From positions 62,001-126,000 of the forward strand of contig NZ_JACHCC010000009.1 in NCBI RefSeq assembly GCF_014207135.1: a stretch of DNA of 64,000 nucleotides. Direction: 5' to 3'. The stretch comes from Pedobacter cryoconitis (GTDB lineage Bacteria; Bacteroidota; Bacteroidia; Sphingobacteriales; Sphingobacteriaceae). The translations under genes and the position numbers were made by a program. Numbering within the stretch: position 1 is the first letter of the stretch; every line of letters begins with the position of its first letter. Positions 34,345-43,762 of the stretch are shown one piece after another. Under the pieces are notes generated by a model that was not told the DNA's origin, searched no databases, and saw nothing but the letters and a program-made list of their open reading frames with translations.

Positions 34345-35949
34345 TCAGTCTCTTTCCCTACTGGTCAGTTCATTCACCTTCGCCGCTGTCTGGTGGATAA
34401 TTTCATCCAGTTCTTTCACACAATTATTAATCATCCTGTAGTATTCTTCCTTTTCAGCCTGATCGGTTGTGTTCTCCACTAACATTGACAGCCCCAGAAT
34501 AGAAGCTACGGGTCTGCGTATTTCATGCGAATTGATCCAGGCGATCTCTTTTAAAGTCTGATTCTGTTCATTAATCTGTGCTTCGCGTTTTTTTCGCTCT
34601 GTGATCTCAGTAACGATATCTATATAACCCGAATGCTGACCATCCGAATCATAGATTGAAGTACTGTTAATTTCAACCCAATAAGGGTTTCTGCTTTTAT
34701 TGTAGTTTACAATTTCTGCATAAAAATAGTCCTGTTCTTTTAACGTATCCTGAATAATTTCCCTGGTCGATCTGTTAGTTTCCGGCCCGTATAAAATGTC
34801 TTCAGGCAATTTACCTTTCAGCTCCTCCAATTCATATCCCGTCAGCCGTTCAAATGCAGGGTTCACCCATTGTATCCTTTGTGCAATGTCTTTAATGACA
34901 ATACCATTTCTGACCTTACCAACCACTTCAGCGAGCTGCCGGTTCTCCTCATCTTTACGACTTAATTCATCTATATCTTTAACTGCACCAATAACCCGTT
35001 TAGGTACACCGTCTTCACCTGTGAGTAAATAAGCCTGATCAAAAACATATTTGTAACTTCCATCAGCACACCTAAAACGGTAAGACGCTTCCCAGCGTTT
35101 TTTAGTAAGCTTCACAAAGTTATCCAGACTGTGGATGACCTCTTTTTTTTCCAGTGGATGTATCCTGTCCTCCCACCAGTCCAGTGTATCTGGTATCTGT
35201 TTACAATCATAACCGAACAGGGGTAATAAGCCAGCATTCCATGTCAGTTTATCTGTATTCAGGTCCCAGTCCCAGATCGCATCATGAGTTGCTTTATTAA
35301 CCAGTTCATGCCATTCCAGTGCATTGGTTAATAATAGTTCACGGTTGAAACTTTCTGTGACATCCTGCATCACCCCCATAATTTTCAAAGGCTGTTCATC
35401 CTGATAAACGACAATTCCCGCATGACGTACATGACGCCATTCTCCATCTATTTGCAGACGGTGTACATAATCCAGTTCGCCGCTTTTCAGTACGACTTCC
35501 AGATGATCATTAAAGCCATGAACGTCATCAGGATGTACACGTTCCATAAAAAATGATGCTGGTGTAATTGCAGCATCAGGCTGTAAACCAAAAAGTGCAT
35601 ACAAACTATCAGACCACATGACTTCATCCTGCTGAATAAAATACTCCCAGCTGGCCACTTTAGCCATTTTCTGCGCATAATGCCACTGCTGCTGCCCCTT
35701 CTTACTATTCTCGAGATTCCGCTGCAGATATTCCATCTCCCGCTTTTGCCCCCTGTTATAAAGATTAACAAGATAATGAAGCAGTAAGGCGCTGAATGCA
35801 ATAAACATAAACCCCTTTAAACTATTGACCAATGCCCTGTCATGTACAGGCATACCGTCAATTAACATGGCGATAAACTGATCGCTTAAAGCCACCCATA
35901 TAATACCTATGGTCACGTATAGTAATACGATGTAATTCTTATTTTTCAA
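34345..35949 (-). CDS. Membrane PAS-domain protein with histidine-kinase dimerisation domain but no ATPase domain
   Basis: A 534-residue protein. Two membrane segments lie at residues ~6-30 (IVLLYVTIGIIWVALSDQFIAML) and ~45-65 (LKGFMFIAFSALLLHYLV). Three PAS domains follow (about 85-205, 210-330, 335-455; motifs such as WSDSLYALFGL, WNAGLLPLFGYD, GIVIKDIAQRIQWVNPAFERLTGYE). The end is one HisKA-like helix pair with His in WINSHEIRRPVASILGL, then stop. No N, D or G boxes exist, so it cannot autophosphorylate alone; it may be phosphorylated by a partner or act as a sensor scaffold. It starts with TTG because a TAG lies directly upstream and the next ATG would lose the first membrane helix. Confidence 0.85.
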   Translation of the reverse strand: MKNKNYIVLLYVTIGIIWVALSDQFIAMLIDGMPVHDRALVNSLKGFMFIAFSALLLHYLVNLYNRGQKREMEYLQRNLENSKKGQQQWHYAQKMAKVASWEYFIQQDEVMWSDSLYALFGLQPDAAITPASFFMERVHPDDVHGFNDHLEVVLKSGELDYVHRLQIDGEWRHVRHAGIVVYQDEQPLKIMGVMQDVTESFNRELLLTNALEWHELVNKATHDAIWDWDLNTDKLTWNAGLLPLFGYDCKQIPDTLDWWEDRIHPLEKKEVIHSLDNFVKLTKKRWEASYRFRCADGSYKYVFDQAYLLTGEDGVPKRVIGAVKDIDELSRKDEENRQLAEVVGKVRNGIVIKDIAQRIQWVNPAFERLTGYELEELKGKLPEDILYGPETNRSTREIIQDTLKEQDYFYAEIVNYNKSRNPYWVEINSTSIYDSDGQHSGYIDIVTEITERKKREAQINEQNQTLKEIAWINSHEIRRPVASILGLSMLVENTTDQAEKEEYYRMINNCVKELDEIIHQTAAKVNELTSRERD

Positions 35950-36004
35950 CTAAAGCGTTTATATATTAAACATAGCGATAAATATTGGTTTCCCTCCCGG
36001 GACG

Positions 36005-39000
36005 TTACGGCTTTACCTGCACCCTGATCCCTTCGGAATTAGTCGTGAATTCGGGGGCATACATACACTGTAAAGAAGTTATTCCATTAGAAAAACTTCC
36101 TGCATGTGTGACTCTTAAAGCATATTCAAATACATAGACACCTTTACGCAAATAACTGATAAAGAAATTTGTAGAAGCATCTTTCGTACTTTCATAATAC
36201 CCCAGCCCATCCTGATATTTGTATTGTGAAATTACATTTACCGGTTCGAAGCCTGCTGACCTCATATCTTTCAGGTGTATATATTCCATATCCCGGTCTG
36301 TATAAATCTCTATTCTCACCTTTAACAAATCACCGGTTGCAAGTTGATTAGCCGCAGATATCGGAGTAAGCACATCTCCCTTTGCCGTTTGTTTCTGTAT
36401 AAACAATTGTTTCTTGATTTTAACCCCGGTCTGTGAAGGCGTAATCCGATCAAGCTGTTCAAAATATTGCCAGTACACCCCACCCCAGGCAATTGACTGA
36501 TTATTGTTTTTAATTTTAATTTCAGCCATTTCAGGTTTTATAGCTGCCCCTGCTATACTTACTTTCTGATAACCCGTACCAGCTTCTTTACTGCCAGCTG
36601 TGATGCCCAGTTCGCTGAATGTTTTATTGCCGATCAGGATTTCCGGTTCAGCAGATTCTCCTAATAAATTATAACCTTTCATCAATAAGGCGTAACAGGC
36701 CGCAGCTGTCGCTTTGGTTGTTTTCCAATCATTGGTTTGTTTATTTTTCAACAGCCAGATTTTCATTTCCTCCACTGAACTGGCATCTGCAGCAACTTCA
36801 TCAAAGGCCTCAATTAATAAGGACTGTGTCTCAATCGGATTCTGATACCACCACCAGCCACTACGGTTATTTGCCCAGTACATACCCATTTCATCGCTCT
36901 GCTGTGCCCTTTCTTTTAACAGATTAATGATTTTCAATGCCTCTGGCCTGTTTCCATTTCTGCTCAAAACCAATGCAGCCTGACCTAACTGATAAGGCTC
37001 CATTGTTTTCCAGCTTTCGGACAGTCTTTTCAGATAATAAGCGACAGCTTTTTTAAATTCAGGATCTTTATTTTCCTGATTGGTATAACTACGTCCGTAC
37101 AGATAATGTAAAGGCAGATACGCAATACCTTTTCCTGAAGTTTCTTTTTTGAAGTCAAGAATCAATTGGTTATCCAGGTAAATGATAGCCTTATTCAGTA
37201 TCTGATTAAATCCAGGAAATGCCTTCTGATCAATCAAATTCAGTTTTTCAAGCTGCCCCATCCCTAAAACTATATGTTGGGTAATATATCTGTCTTCACT
37301 CATTCCTGTAAACCAGGCAAAAGAACCATTCGGTTTTTGCATCTTTTCCAGCTTCTCAAAATTGCTTTTCAGCTCGTAACTCATCCTGTTTAAATCAAAC
37401 AAAACACCCAGACGTTTTTTCTGTTCCGTTTCTGAAGAAGCAGCCCTTACCCAGGGAGTTTCTTCTAATAAAACCGACTTCAGTTCAGGGTTCTTCTCTA
37501 AATTGGAAAGAAGGGCTTCTCCATTATTTGTTTGCTGCCACTGATTGAATACTTCTTTAATCTTTGGAGAACTATTGATGATTCCGGTGGCAAAACTATT
37601 CGCATAAAAACGGCTGAAAGTCTGTTCCGCACATTCATATGGATATTCCATTAAATAAGGCAGCGATTGTACCGCATACCAGATAGGATTAGCTGTAAAT
37701 TCTAAAGTCAGTGCCTGGTTTCTTATTGTTTTTGAAGATCCTGATTTTAGTAATTTTTCGAGGGTAAAGGTTTTTGTCGTATTTCCTCTCACGTTTAAAG
37801 GCATCGTTTCGGTAACCAGCATAGAATTTGGTAAAACCGGAATAGTCATCTCTTCTCCATCACTATATTTTCCGGATTGGGCCAATACCTTATAGGTTAT
37901 CGCACTGATCCCGGATGGAATAATTAACGGCCATTTCAAGACTTCATTCCCTTTATCTGCCAATGCAAATTTTTGCAGGGCATTTCCTTCCGGAGAAAGA
38001 ATCTGGATAATTTTTCCGGTTAAGGCATCTCTTAATTCTAAGGAGGCCTCACCACTAAGGTCCTTTCCAGATAAATTATTCAGTTTTGCACTGAAAAGGA
38101 TCGTATCCCCTTCACGGAAGAAACGGGGAGCATTTGCCGAAATAGCCAATTGTTTTTGTGTGATCAGCTCACGTTCAACAGTGCCTGTTTTAAGGTCTTT
38201 GGTATGGGCAAAACCCATCATTTTATATCTTGTTAGTGATTGAGGAATTGTAAACTCAATATCGATTTCACCAGCTTCATTTGTTTTTAACTGAGGATAA
38301 AAGAATGCAGTTTCATTAAAATTTGTCCGGGGAACAATGTTTGGTGCTCCCCCTGCCGCAGCGTGCATCTCGATTTTATCTCCGGCTCCGGGAATACCTG
38401 GATTAGAAACTACATCAGCATTAGCAATCGGAACACCTGGAACCTGACCGGCTAAAGTTGATGCCCCTCTGAGTGTGATCTGCGAACTACTGTAAGCTAC
38501 AGTCTTTCTTTGTACACCTAAGCCAGTCACAACAACTTCTTTTAATGAACTTCCATCTTGCTCCAGTACAACATCTAACCTTTTCGCTTCTGTGAAACGA
38601 ACCAAAGCAGTTTTATAGCCAATCATCTGAATTTTCAGCTGATCACCTGATTTTGCATTGATGCTATAAATTCCGTACTGGTCGGTAGCCACAGCAACTT
38701 TAGCTGAAGACACTAGAGCTCCTGGTATGGTATTCCCACTTTTGTCCCTTACCAGACCATATTTATTCTTTCCCTTCTGCAGATTCATTAATTTCTGAAG
38801 GACAATTGAACTATTACCCTTTATAGTTTTTAATTCTAGCATTTGTAAATATTGCCGATAGGCATAGCTGCTTGTTATTGGAATATCAATCCCGATCGCA
38901 TTCAGTTTCTCATAATTCCGTAGTGGTGTGCTGTAATCGTTGCTGTAATTTCTTAAGAACCAAAGTTCATTTCCACTACGAATTGAGTTTCTGTCAAATT

Positions 39001-42000
39001 CCCACCGATAAGCATAATAACTATAAGCTGATGCAGCGATATTTTCCCATTCTAATTTCCGTAAACCATCCAGAGAGGCATCATATAAAGTAGCAACCAT
39101 TTCGGCCATTTGCTTCTCCCCTTTTTTACTGGTAATCCTCAACTTCCATTTTTCCTTTTCTCCAGGTTGTAATTTATTACGAAAGGTCAGAAAGTTAATC
39201 TCCAGCTCTTTAGAGAGATCTATAATTTTCACTGACTGTAAAGAATTATAAATAACCCCGTTTTGGATCATTGTGAACTGAACGGCATATCCATCTCCAT
39301 AATCCGGTTGTGCCGGGACATTGATAATGGTCTGTTTCGGGGAGACGTCAATCCATACTTTCTTTTCAATTTTCCCTCTGTAATATATTTCGTAGTAGGC
39401 TTTTGCATCTTTTATAGCTCCTGCTATTCTGAACACGGCACTTTCTGAAGGCAAAACAGTATTTTTTTCAGTGACCAGCCATTCATTCATGCTCTGAATA
39501 ACTTCAGGGTCTGCAGGATAAATACGGACTATTCTATTGATCGAAACGGTATCACCGAATTTATTTTCCGCCGCGAGTTTAACCCTATAATAACCAGGCG
39601 CATGACTTTTCCAATCTAAGGTTAACACTCCTTTTCCGTCACTAACAGTTAAATCCTGATGATAACCATTTTGAAGAGTGGGCCAGTTCTCTGGTTCGCT
39701 ATCCCCTTTATAACTTTCATAAGGGAATATTTTAAGGAACTCTTCCTTACCTAAACTATAGTTGTCTGGTATGGATGAAAATGCAGACTGATTGACCAGC
39801 CTTCCAGGAGATTGGAGCGTAGTCCATTCTACTTTTACTTTTGCAGCTATCGGCTCTCCATTTAAATTCACTATTTCAAAAGGAATAGTATCAGTCTTAG
39901 GTTTTAAAAACACCTGCGCAGGTATGCCTGCATTGATCACTATATCTGTCTTACCTGCATTAATACTTTTGGTACCCGTCCTTGTTTCTCCATTCAAATC
40001 CGTAATATCAGCCTCGACATTAAAAGTGTAGTTTTCATTCAGCTTTTGGTCTGCAGCTGCAAAAAAGGTAATATCAAAACTACCTCCTTCTTTAGTAACC
40101 GTAGTACCAATAGCGATTTGTTTACGTGATTCCTGACGATAAGGACGCCCATAATAAAAATTGGGAATAATGCTTCTGTACACCTTATAAACCACTTTAG
40201 CACCAGTAACTGAATACCCGGAGAAAGACAATGCTTTGCCTTGTACTTTTATGCTGTCATTGAGTTTATATTTTTGGTTTGCCTGATCAAAAACAACTTC
40301 GAAAGTGGGTCTTTTATATTCTTCTACCTGTATTTCTTTACTTCCATAATCAGTAACCAATCTCATTGTACCATTTAATTTTCCGGTAGGGATCGTGAAT
40401 GAACCCTGGAATGTTCCAAAATCATTGGTTATCGCGTCCAGCTTGTCCAACTCTTTACCATTGACATCTTTAAATGTAAGTACTGTTTTCTGGCCCGGAA
40501 GAATACTGTATTTATTACCCTTGCCCTCCATCAGCAAACCTTTATAAAATACAGTCTGTCCCGGACGGTAGATAGCCCTGTCAGTAAACAAAACTACCTG
40601 TTTATGAACTGCCTCTTCCTGGTTATTTCTATAATTCCTCAAAGGCATATACAAAGTGTCGGTACCATCAACAAACCGCGCTGTCAGGTTCCTTAAGCTA
40701 CTGTGGGGTATTAATACAGCATAGCCATCTCCTTTAGTCTTAAAGAAAGGATTTGGCTGATTATTTTCAATACCCGACTCCATCTCCTGGACACTTACTC
40801 CTTTAAGCGGAGCCCCGGTAAGGCTACTGGCCACAAAATATTCATTTTTATTATAGAGAAATCTCTGGGTAACTGCCATTGAACTCACCCTGAAATTACT
40901 GTACTGAACCAGCCGTTCAACCTGGTTAGTATCTGCTGTATTCTGCGCAATCAGAACATAGTTACCATTAGGAAGGGCTTCCATTTTCCCAATAAATGTA
41001 TGTTCCTGATAATCAATTGCTTTTGGCAAGATTTCAGACCAGCTTTTTATAGCCCGGTTATCTTTTAAAAATTCCTGATAATTTTCCTTATTGTTAAAAT
41101 TGGAATAATAATCATTTACCGTCGCTGGAACCTTGAAAAGCTGCAATTTTATAGTATCCAGATTTTTATAGGAAAAGAAAAGCTGAGATGGATGACCCGG
41201 CTGGATGAATTCCCTTAATTGTATTCTTAATGTTTTACGATTAATCTCTTTAATTAGGTTTGCAGCATTCATCGCTCCATTACTTTTAGGAAATGCCTGT
41301 ATTGCTTTATTTGCAAGTTCCACTGCTTTAATCAAATCTGCTTTCTGACCAGCCTGCAAATTCTGCTCGTTTTTATAAGACAGTGCTTCTTCATATACTA
41401 AATCCGCATAAATTTCTGTGTGAATAGCCTGCACAGCCAGTAAGTCCAGAGACTTCCGGTAGTTTTCTTCTTTATTTTCATCAGTGCTTTTCTGATAAAT
41501 AAATTTTAGTCTTTTAAGCTCAACATCGGCCAATGCTGCTTCATTGTGATGACTGGTATGGTATTGAATCAGGTTCTGAAAAATCTTCAATGGTTCTATA
41601 GTAGAAGAACTGCTGTCAACCTCCTCATCATCAGCATTTGACAGATCCAATTCTGTATTCACTAAAATATCCATTGCACGATGGGCAAGCAGATCGTAAA
41701 GCGTCGGTCTCAGATATCTTGTCGAAGTATCACCCAAAAGGATATTGTTTAAAATACCAACCTTTGTATTTTGTAATAACTCCTTCTCAGAAAGAGAAGA
41801 AAGAAGGCTTTTTGTAATTTCATCCGTTATCTTTTTCGGGGACCAGGTCCTGATATCAGCCCCGGTATCAGCCTGAACTTCGGTTCTCTGATAGATCCTA
41901 TACCTGTTTTGCTGATAATATGTCCAGTAAGTTTCTGCCTGTAAAGATAAAAGCACACTTTTCTCCGGTTGTTTTGCAACCTGTATATCTGCTTTTAAAT

Positions 42001-42268
42001 CGGTCAGGATTTTAGGGAGGGCATTTTCTTCCAGATAACTCTGAAACAGAGTACGGTACATAACAGATTTAATCAATAAAACTGTATTGCCTTCAGCCCT
42101 GGCTTTCCGGTTTAAACTATTGATTAATGCCAGCGCTTCTTTTGGTTTTGCATCATTGGCCAGAGAATCGACTTTAGCAAAATCAACATCTCTGTTTTTA
42201 GCACGTTGCTGGGAGAATGTCTTGATTGTGAATAACAGACAGATAAAACAAAGTAAAGCAGTTTTCAT
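36005..42268 (-). CDS. Giant secreted alpha-2-macroglobulin-like protein with inserted regulatory domain
   Basis: A 2087-residue exported protein (signal peptide to ~residue 19, FSQQ). Residues ~20-330 are helical repeats; ~560-1130 contain macroglobulin MG domains (VVLFTDRAIYRPGQTVFYKGLL is the MG2 hallmark, and IQVEEYKRPTFEVVFD). At ~1165-1310 a CarboxypepD_reg-like domain (GLVRDKSGNTIPGALV) leads into a TonB-receptor-like stretch (KEVVVTGLGVQRKT, QVPGVPIANADV). The A2M domain resumes with FNETAFFYPQLKTNEAGEIDIEFTIPQSLTRYKMM, and the thioester region has CAEQ (Cys1546), matching CxEQ, followed by the alpha-helical thioester domain. Bacterial A2Ms trap proteases in the periplasm or on the surface. 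It is longer than the usual ~1600-1900 residues because of the insert. Confidence 0.92.
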   Translation of the reverse strand: MKTALLCFICLLFTIKTFSQQRAKNRDVDFAKVDSLANDAKPKEALALINSLNRKARAEGNTVLLIKSVMYRTLFQSYLEENALPKILTDLKADIQVAKQPEKSVLLSLQAETYWTYYQQNRYRIYQRTEVQADTGADIRTWSPKKITDEITKSLLSSLSEKELLQNTKVGILNNILLGDTSTRYLRPTLYDLLAHRAMDILVNTELDLSNADDEEVDSSSSTIEPLKIFQNLIQYHTSHHNEAALADVELKRLKFIYQKSTDENKEENYRKSLDLLAVQAIHTEIYADLVYEEALSYKNEQNLQAGQKADLIKAVELANKAIQAFPKSNGAMNAANLIKEINRKTLRIQLREFIQPGHPSQLFFSYKNLDTIKLQLFKVPATVNDYYSNFNNKENYQEFLKDNRAIKSWSEILPKAIDYQEHTFIGKMEALPNGNYVLIAQNTADTNQVERLVQYSNFRVSSMAVTQRFLYNKNEYFVASSLTGAPLKGVSVQEMESGIENNQPNPFFKTKGDGYAVLIPHSSLRNLTARFVDGTDTLYMPLRNYRNNQEEAVHKQVVLFTDRAIYRPGQTVFYKGLLMEGKGNKYSILPGQKTVLTFKDVNGKELDKLDAITNDFGTFQGSFTIPTGKLNGTMRLVTDYGSKEIQVEEYKRPTFEVVFDQANQKYKLNDSIKVQGKALSFSGYSVTGAKVVYKVYRSIIPNFYYGRPYRQESRKQIAIGTTVTKEGGSFDITFFAAADQKLNENYTFNVEADITDLNGETRTGTKSINAGKTDIVINAGIPAQVFLKPKTDTIPFEIVNLNGEPIAAKVKVEWTTLQSPGRLVNQSAFSSIPDNYSLGKEEFLKIFPYESYKGDSEPENWPTLQNGYHQDLTVSDGKGVLTLDWKSHAPGYYRVKLAAENKFGDTVSINRIVRIYPADPEVIQSMNEWLVTEKNTVLPSESAVFRIAGAIKDAKAYYEIYYRGKIEKKVWIDVSPKQTIINVPAQPDYGDGYAVQFTMIQNGVIYNSLQSVKIIDLSKELEINFLTFRNKLQPGEKEKWKLRITSKKGEKQMAEMVATLYDASLDGLRKLEWENIAASAYSYYAYRWEFDRNSIRSGNELWFLRNYSNDYSTPLRNYEKLNAIGIDIPITSSYAYRQYLQMLELKTIKGNSSIVLQKLMNLQKGKNKYGLVRDKSGNTIPGALVSSAKVAVATDQYGIYSINAKSGDQLKIQMIGYKTALVRFTEAKRLDVVLEQDGSSLKEVVVTGLGVQRKTVAYSSSQITLRGASTLAGQVPGVPIANADVVSNPGIPGAGDKIEMHAAAGGAPNIVPRTNFNETAFFYPQLKTNEAGEIDIEFTIPQSLTRYKMMGFAHTKDLKTGTVERELITQKQLAISANAPRFFREGDTILFSAKLNNLSGKDLSGEASLELRDALTGKIIQILSPEGNALQKFALADKGNEVLKWPLIIPSGISAITYKVLAQSGKYSDGEEMTIPVLPNSMLVTETMPLNVRGNTTKTFTLEKLLKSGSSKTIRNQALTLEFTANPIWYAVQSLPYLMEYPYECAEQTFSRFYANSFATGIINSSPKIKEVFNQWQQTNNGEALLSNLEKNPELKSVLLEETPWVRAASSETEQKKRLGVLFDLNRMSYELKSNFEKLEKMQKPNGSFAWFTGMSEDRYITQHIVLGMGQLEKLNLIDQKAFPGFNQILNKAIIYLDNQLILDFKKETSGKGIAYLPLHYLYGRSYTNQENKDPEFKKAVAYYLKRLSESWKTMEPYQLGQAALVLSRNGNRPEALKIINLLKERAQQSDEMGMYWANNRSGWWWYQNPIETQSLLIEAFDEVAADASSVEEMKIWLLKNKQTNDWKTTKATAAACYALLMKGYNLLGESAEPEILIGNKTFSELGITAGSKEAGTGYQKVSIAGAAIKPEMAEIKIKNNNQSIAWGGVYWQYFEQLDRITPSQTGVKIKKQLFIQKQTAKGDVLTPISAANQLATGDLLKVRIEIYTDRDMEYIHLKDMRSAGFEPVNVISQYKYQDGLGYYESTKDASTNFFISYLRKGVYVFEYALRVTHAGSFSNGITSLQCMYAPEFTTNSEGIRVQVKP

Positions 42269-42403
42269 ATGAGCATTTTTTAAGGAAGATGAGCTTATTC
42301 TTTAAATTCCATAACCTCCAGTAAGCTAAACAAAGTCCAGATATTACGGTATAATTAATTTGATTTATTCAGCAGATATAAAAATACAGAATTACAGAAA
42401 GCA

Positions 42404-42946
42404 TTAACCCAGTTTTTCATACAATACACACTCCCTGAGCCTTGTATCATTCAGTAACAGCGGATGATCGAAACTCAGTACTTCTCTCATCCCCAGTTTT
42501 CTCATCACGTTCAGAGAAGGCAAATTTACTTTTGGCGCCATGGCATTTATCTTTTTCAGCCCGAGCTGATGAAAGCCATAGTCTAAACATCTTTCAGCAC
42601 CTTCTGTAGCAAAGCCTTTATTCCAGGCTGTTTTTTTTAACCTCCAGCCCACATCTATACAAGGATTAAAACTGGCCTCAAATGTCTGCTCCGACAGTCC
42701 GACAAACCCAATGAACTCCTGGTCCGACAACTTATCTACAGCAAAATAACAGAACCCTTTTGCAGAAAACTGCAGCTGCATCCTGGTCATGAATGCCAAT
42801 GTCTGCTCCTTTGACTGTACCGATGGAAAATAATGCATCACCTCAGGATCAGTATTTATACCAGTTAGTCCTTCCAGATCCTGATCAGTCCACTCCCGGA
42901 AACCCAGGCGTTCAGATTTAAAAATATAAGGTTTATCAGTTATCAT
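42404..42946 (-). CDS. GNAT-family N-acetyltransferase (RimJ/RimL-like)
   Basis: A 180-residue cytosolic protein with the GNAT fold. SERLGFREWTDQDLEGL at the N-terminus, FIGFVGLSEQTFEASFNPCIDVGWRLKKTAWNKGFATEGAERCLDYGF (the acetyl-CoA loop has the K-x-x-W-N-K-G-F-A-T-E form) and NLPSLNVMRKLGM near the C-terminus are typical of the RimJ/RimL branch. Substrate is unknown; such proteins modify protein N-termini or small amines. It stands alone between the alpha-2-macroglobulin gene and the sigma factor gene. Confidence 0.9.
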   Translation of the reverse strand: MITDKPYIFKSERLGFREWTDQDLEGLTGINTDPEVMHYFPSVQSKEQTLAFMTRMQLQFSAKGFCYFAVDKLSDQEFIGFVGLSEQTFEASFNPCIDVGWRLKKTAWNKGFATEGAERCLDYGFHQLGLKKINAMAPKVNLPSLNVMRKLGMREVLSFDHPLLLNDTRLRECVLYEKLG

Positions 42947-43071
42947 TTTCTGGCAGATTAAATGGAAATCAACAATTCTATATTACTGGTTACCGGTATA
43001 AACCCAAAATTAAAGAATCGGCAACACCTATTGTTTATAAAAAAAAATATTTAACATTGACCCAGATATTC

Positions 43072-43680
43072 ATGGATATACCTCAATCGGAGCAACTGGA
43101 AAATACAAACCTGCTGATTAAACTCAGGGAGGGTGATGAGTCTGCGTTTATAAAAATTTATAATCAATACAGAAGCAAGGTATATACCTATTCTTACCAG
43201 CTGAGTAAATCAACTGTCACCGCAGAAGAAACCGTTCAGGAGGTATTTATCAAGATCTGGCATAAAAGAGAACAGCTCAATACCGAACTTTCATTCTCTG
43301 CATACATCAAAAAAATAACGCTGAACCATGTGTTGAACCACCTTAAAAAGGTAGCACGTGAAAGAGCTTTGCAGGAGCAGGTATTTAACAATATAGAAAC
43401 CAGTTCCAACAAAACCGAAGACAGGATTCTTGAAAAAGAACTCCGTAAAATCTATGAAGAAGCTATCGAAAGGTTGCCACAGCAAAAAAAACTGATCTAT
43501 CAGATGAGCCGCAAGGATGAATTAAGTCACGATGAAATTGCCAGGCAGCTGAATATCTCAAAAAATACAGTTAAAAATCATATGGTAGAAGCAACCCGGT
43601 CTATCAGAGAATATGTAAGTAAAAATGGCAGCGTCATCTGCTTTATCATTGCCTCGGCAAATTATTTTCATTCGAACTAG
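43072..43680 (+). CDS. ECF RNA polymerase sigma factor (FecI-like, sigma-70 family)
   Basis: A 202-residue sigma factor with only regions 2 and 4. Region 2 is DESAFIKIYNQYRSKVYTYSYQLSKSTVTAEETVQEVFIKIWHKREQL; region 4 is LPQQKKLIYQMSRKDELSHDEIARQLNISKNTVKNHMVEATRSIREYV, a clear helix-turn-helix. I use ATG 43072; the frame also opens at a TTG at 43057. It directs transcription of the receptor genes downstream when released by the FecR protein encoded next to it. The order sigma, FecR, TonB receptor is the classic cell-surface signalling arrangement of Bacteroidota. Confidence 0.95.
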   Translation: MDIPQSEQLENTNLLIKLREGDESAFIKIYNQYRSKVYTYSYQLSKSTVTAEETVQEVFIKIWHKREQLNTELSFSAYIKKITLNHVLNHLKKVARERALQEQVFNNIETSSNKTEDRILEKELRKIYEEAIERLPQQKKLIYQMSRKDELSHDEIARQLNISKNTVKNHMVEATRSIREYVSKNGSVICFIIASANYFHSN

Positions 43681-43723
43681 TCCTTAGGCTCCCGACAGTT
43701 GTATAGTAGTATGTAGATCGGAT

Positions 43724-43739
43724 AGAACGACAGCGTTCT
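43724..43739 (+). promoter_or_regulatory. Inverted repeat between sigma factor and fecR genes
   Basis: AGAACG (43724-43729) and CGTTCT (43734-43739) are a perfect inverted repeat around ACAG. There is no T-run after it, so it is not a classical terminator; an operator or mRNA hairpin 24 bases before the fecR start is possible. Confidence 0.35.
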
Positions 43740-43762
43740 GGAAAATCATAAAGACCTATACC

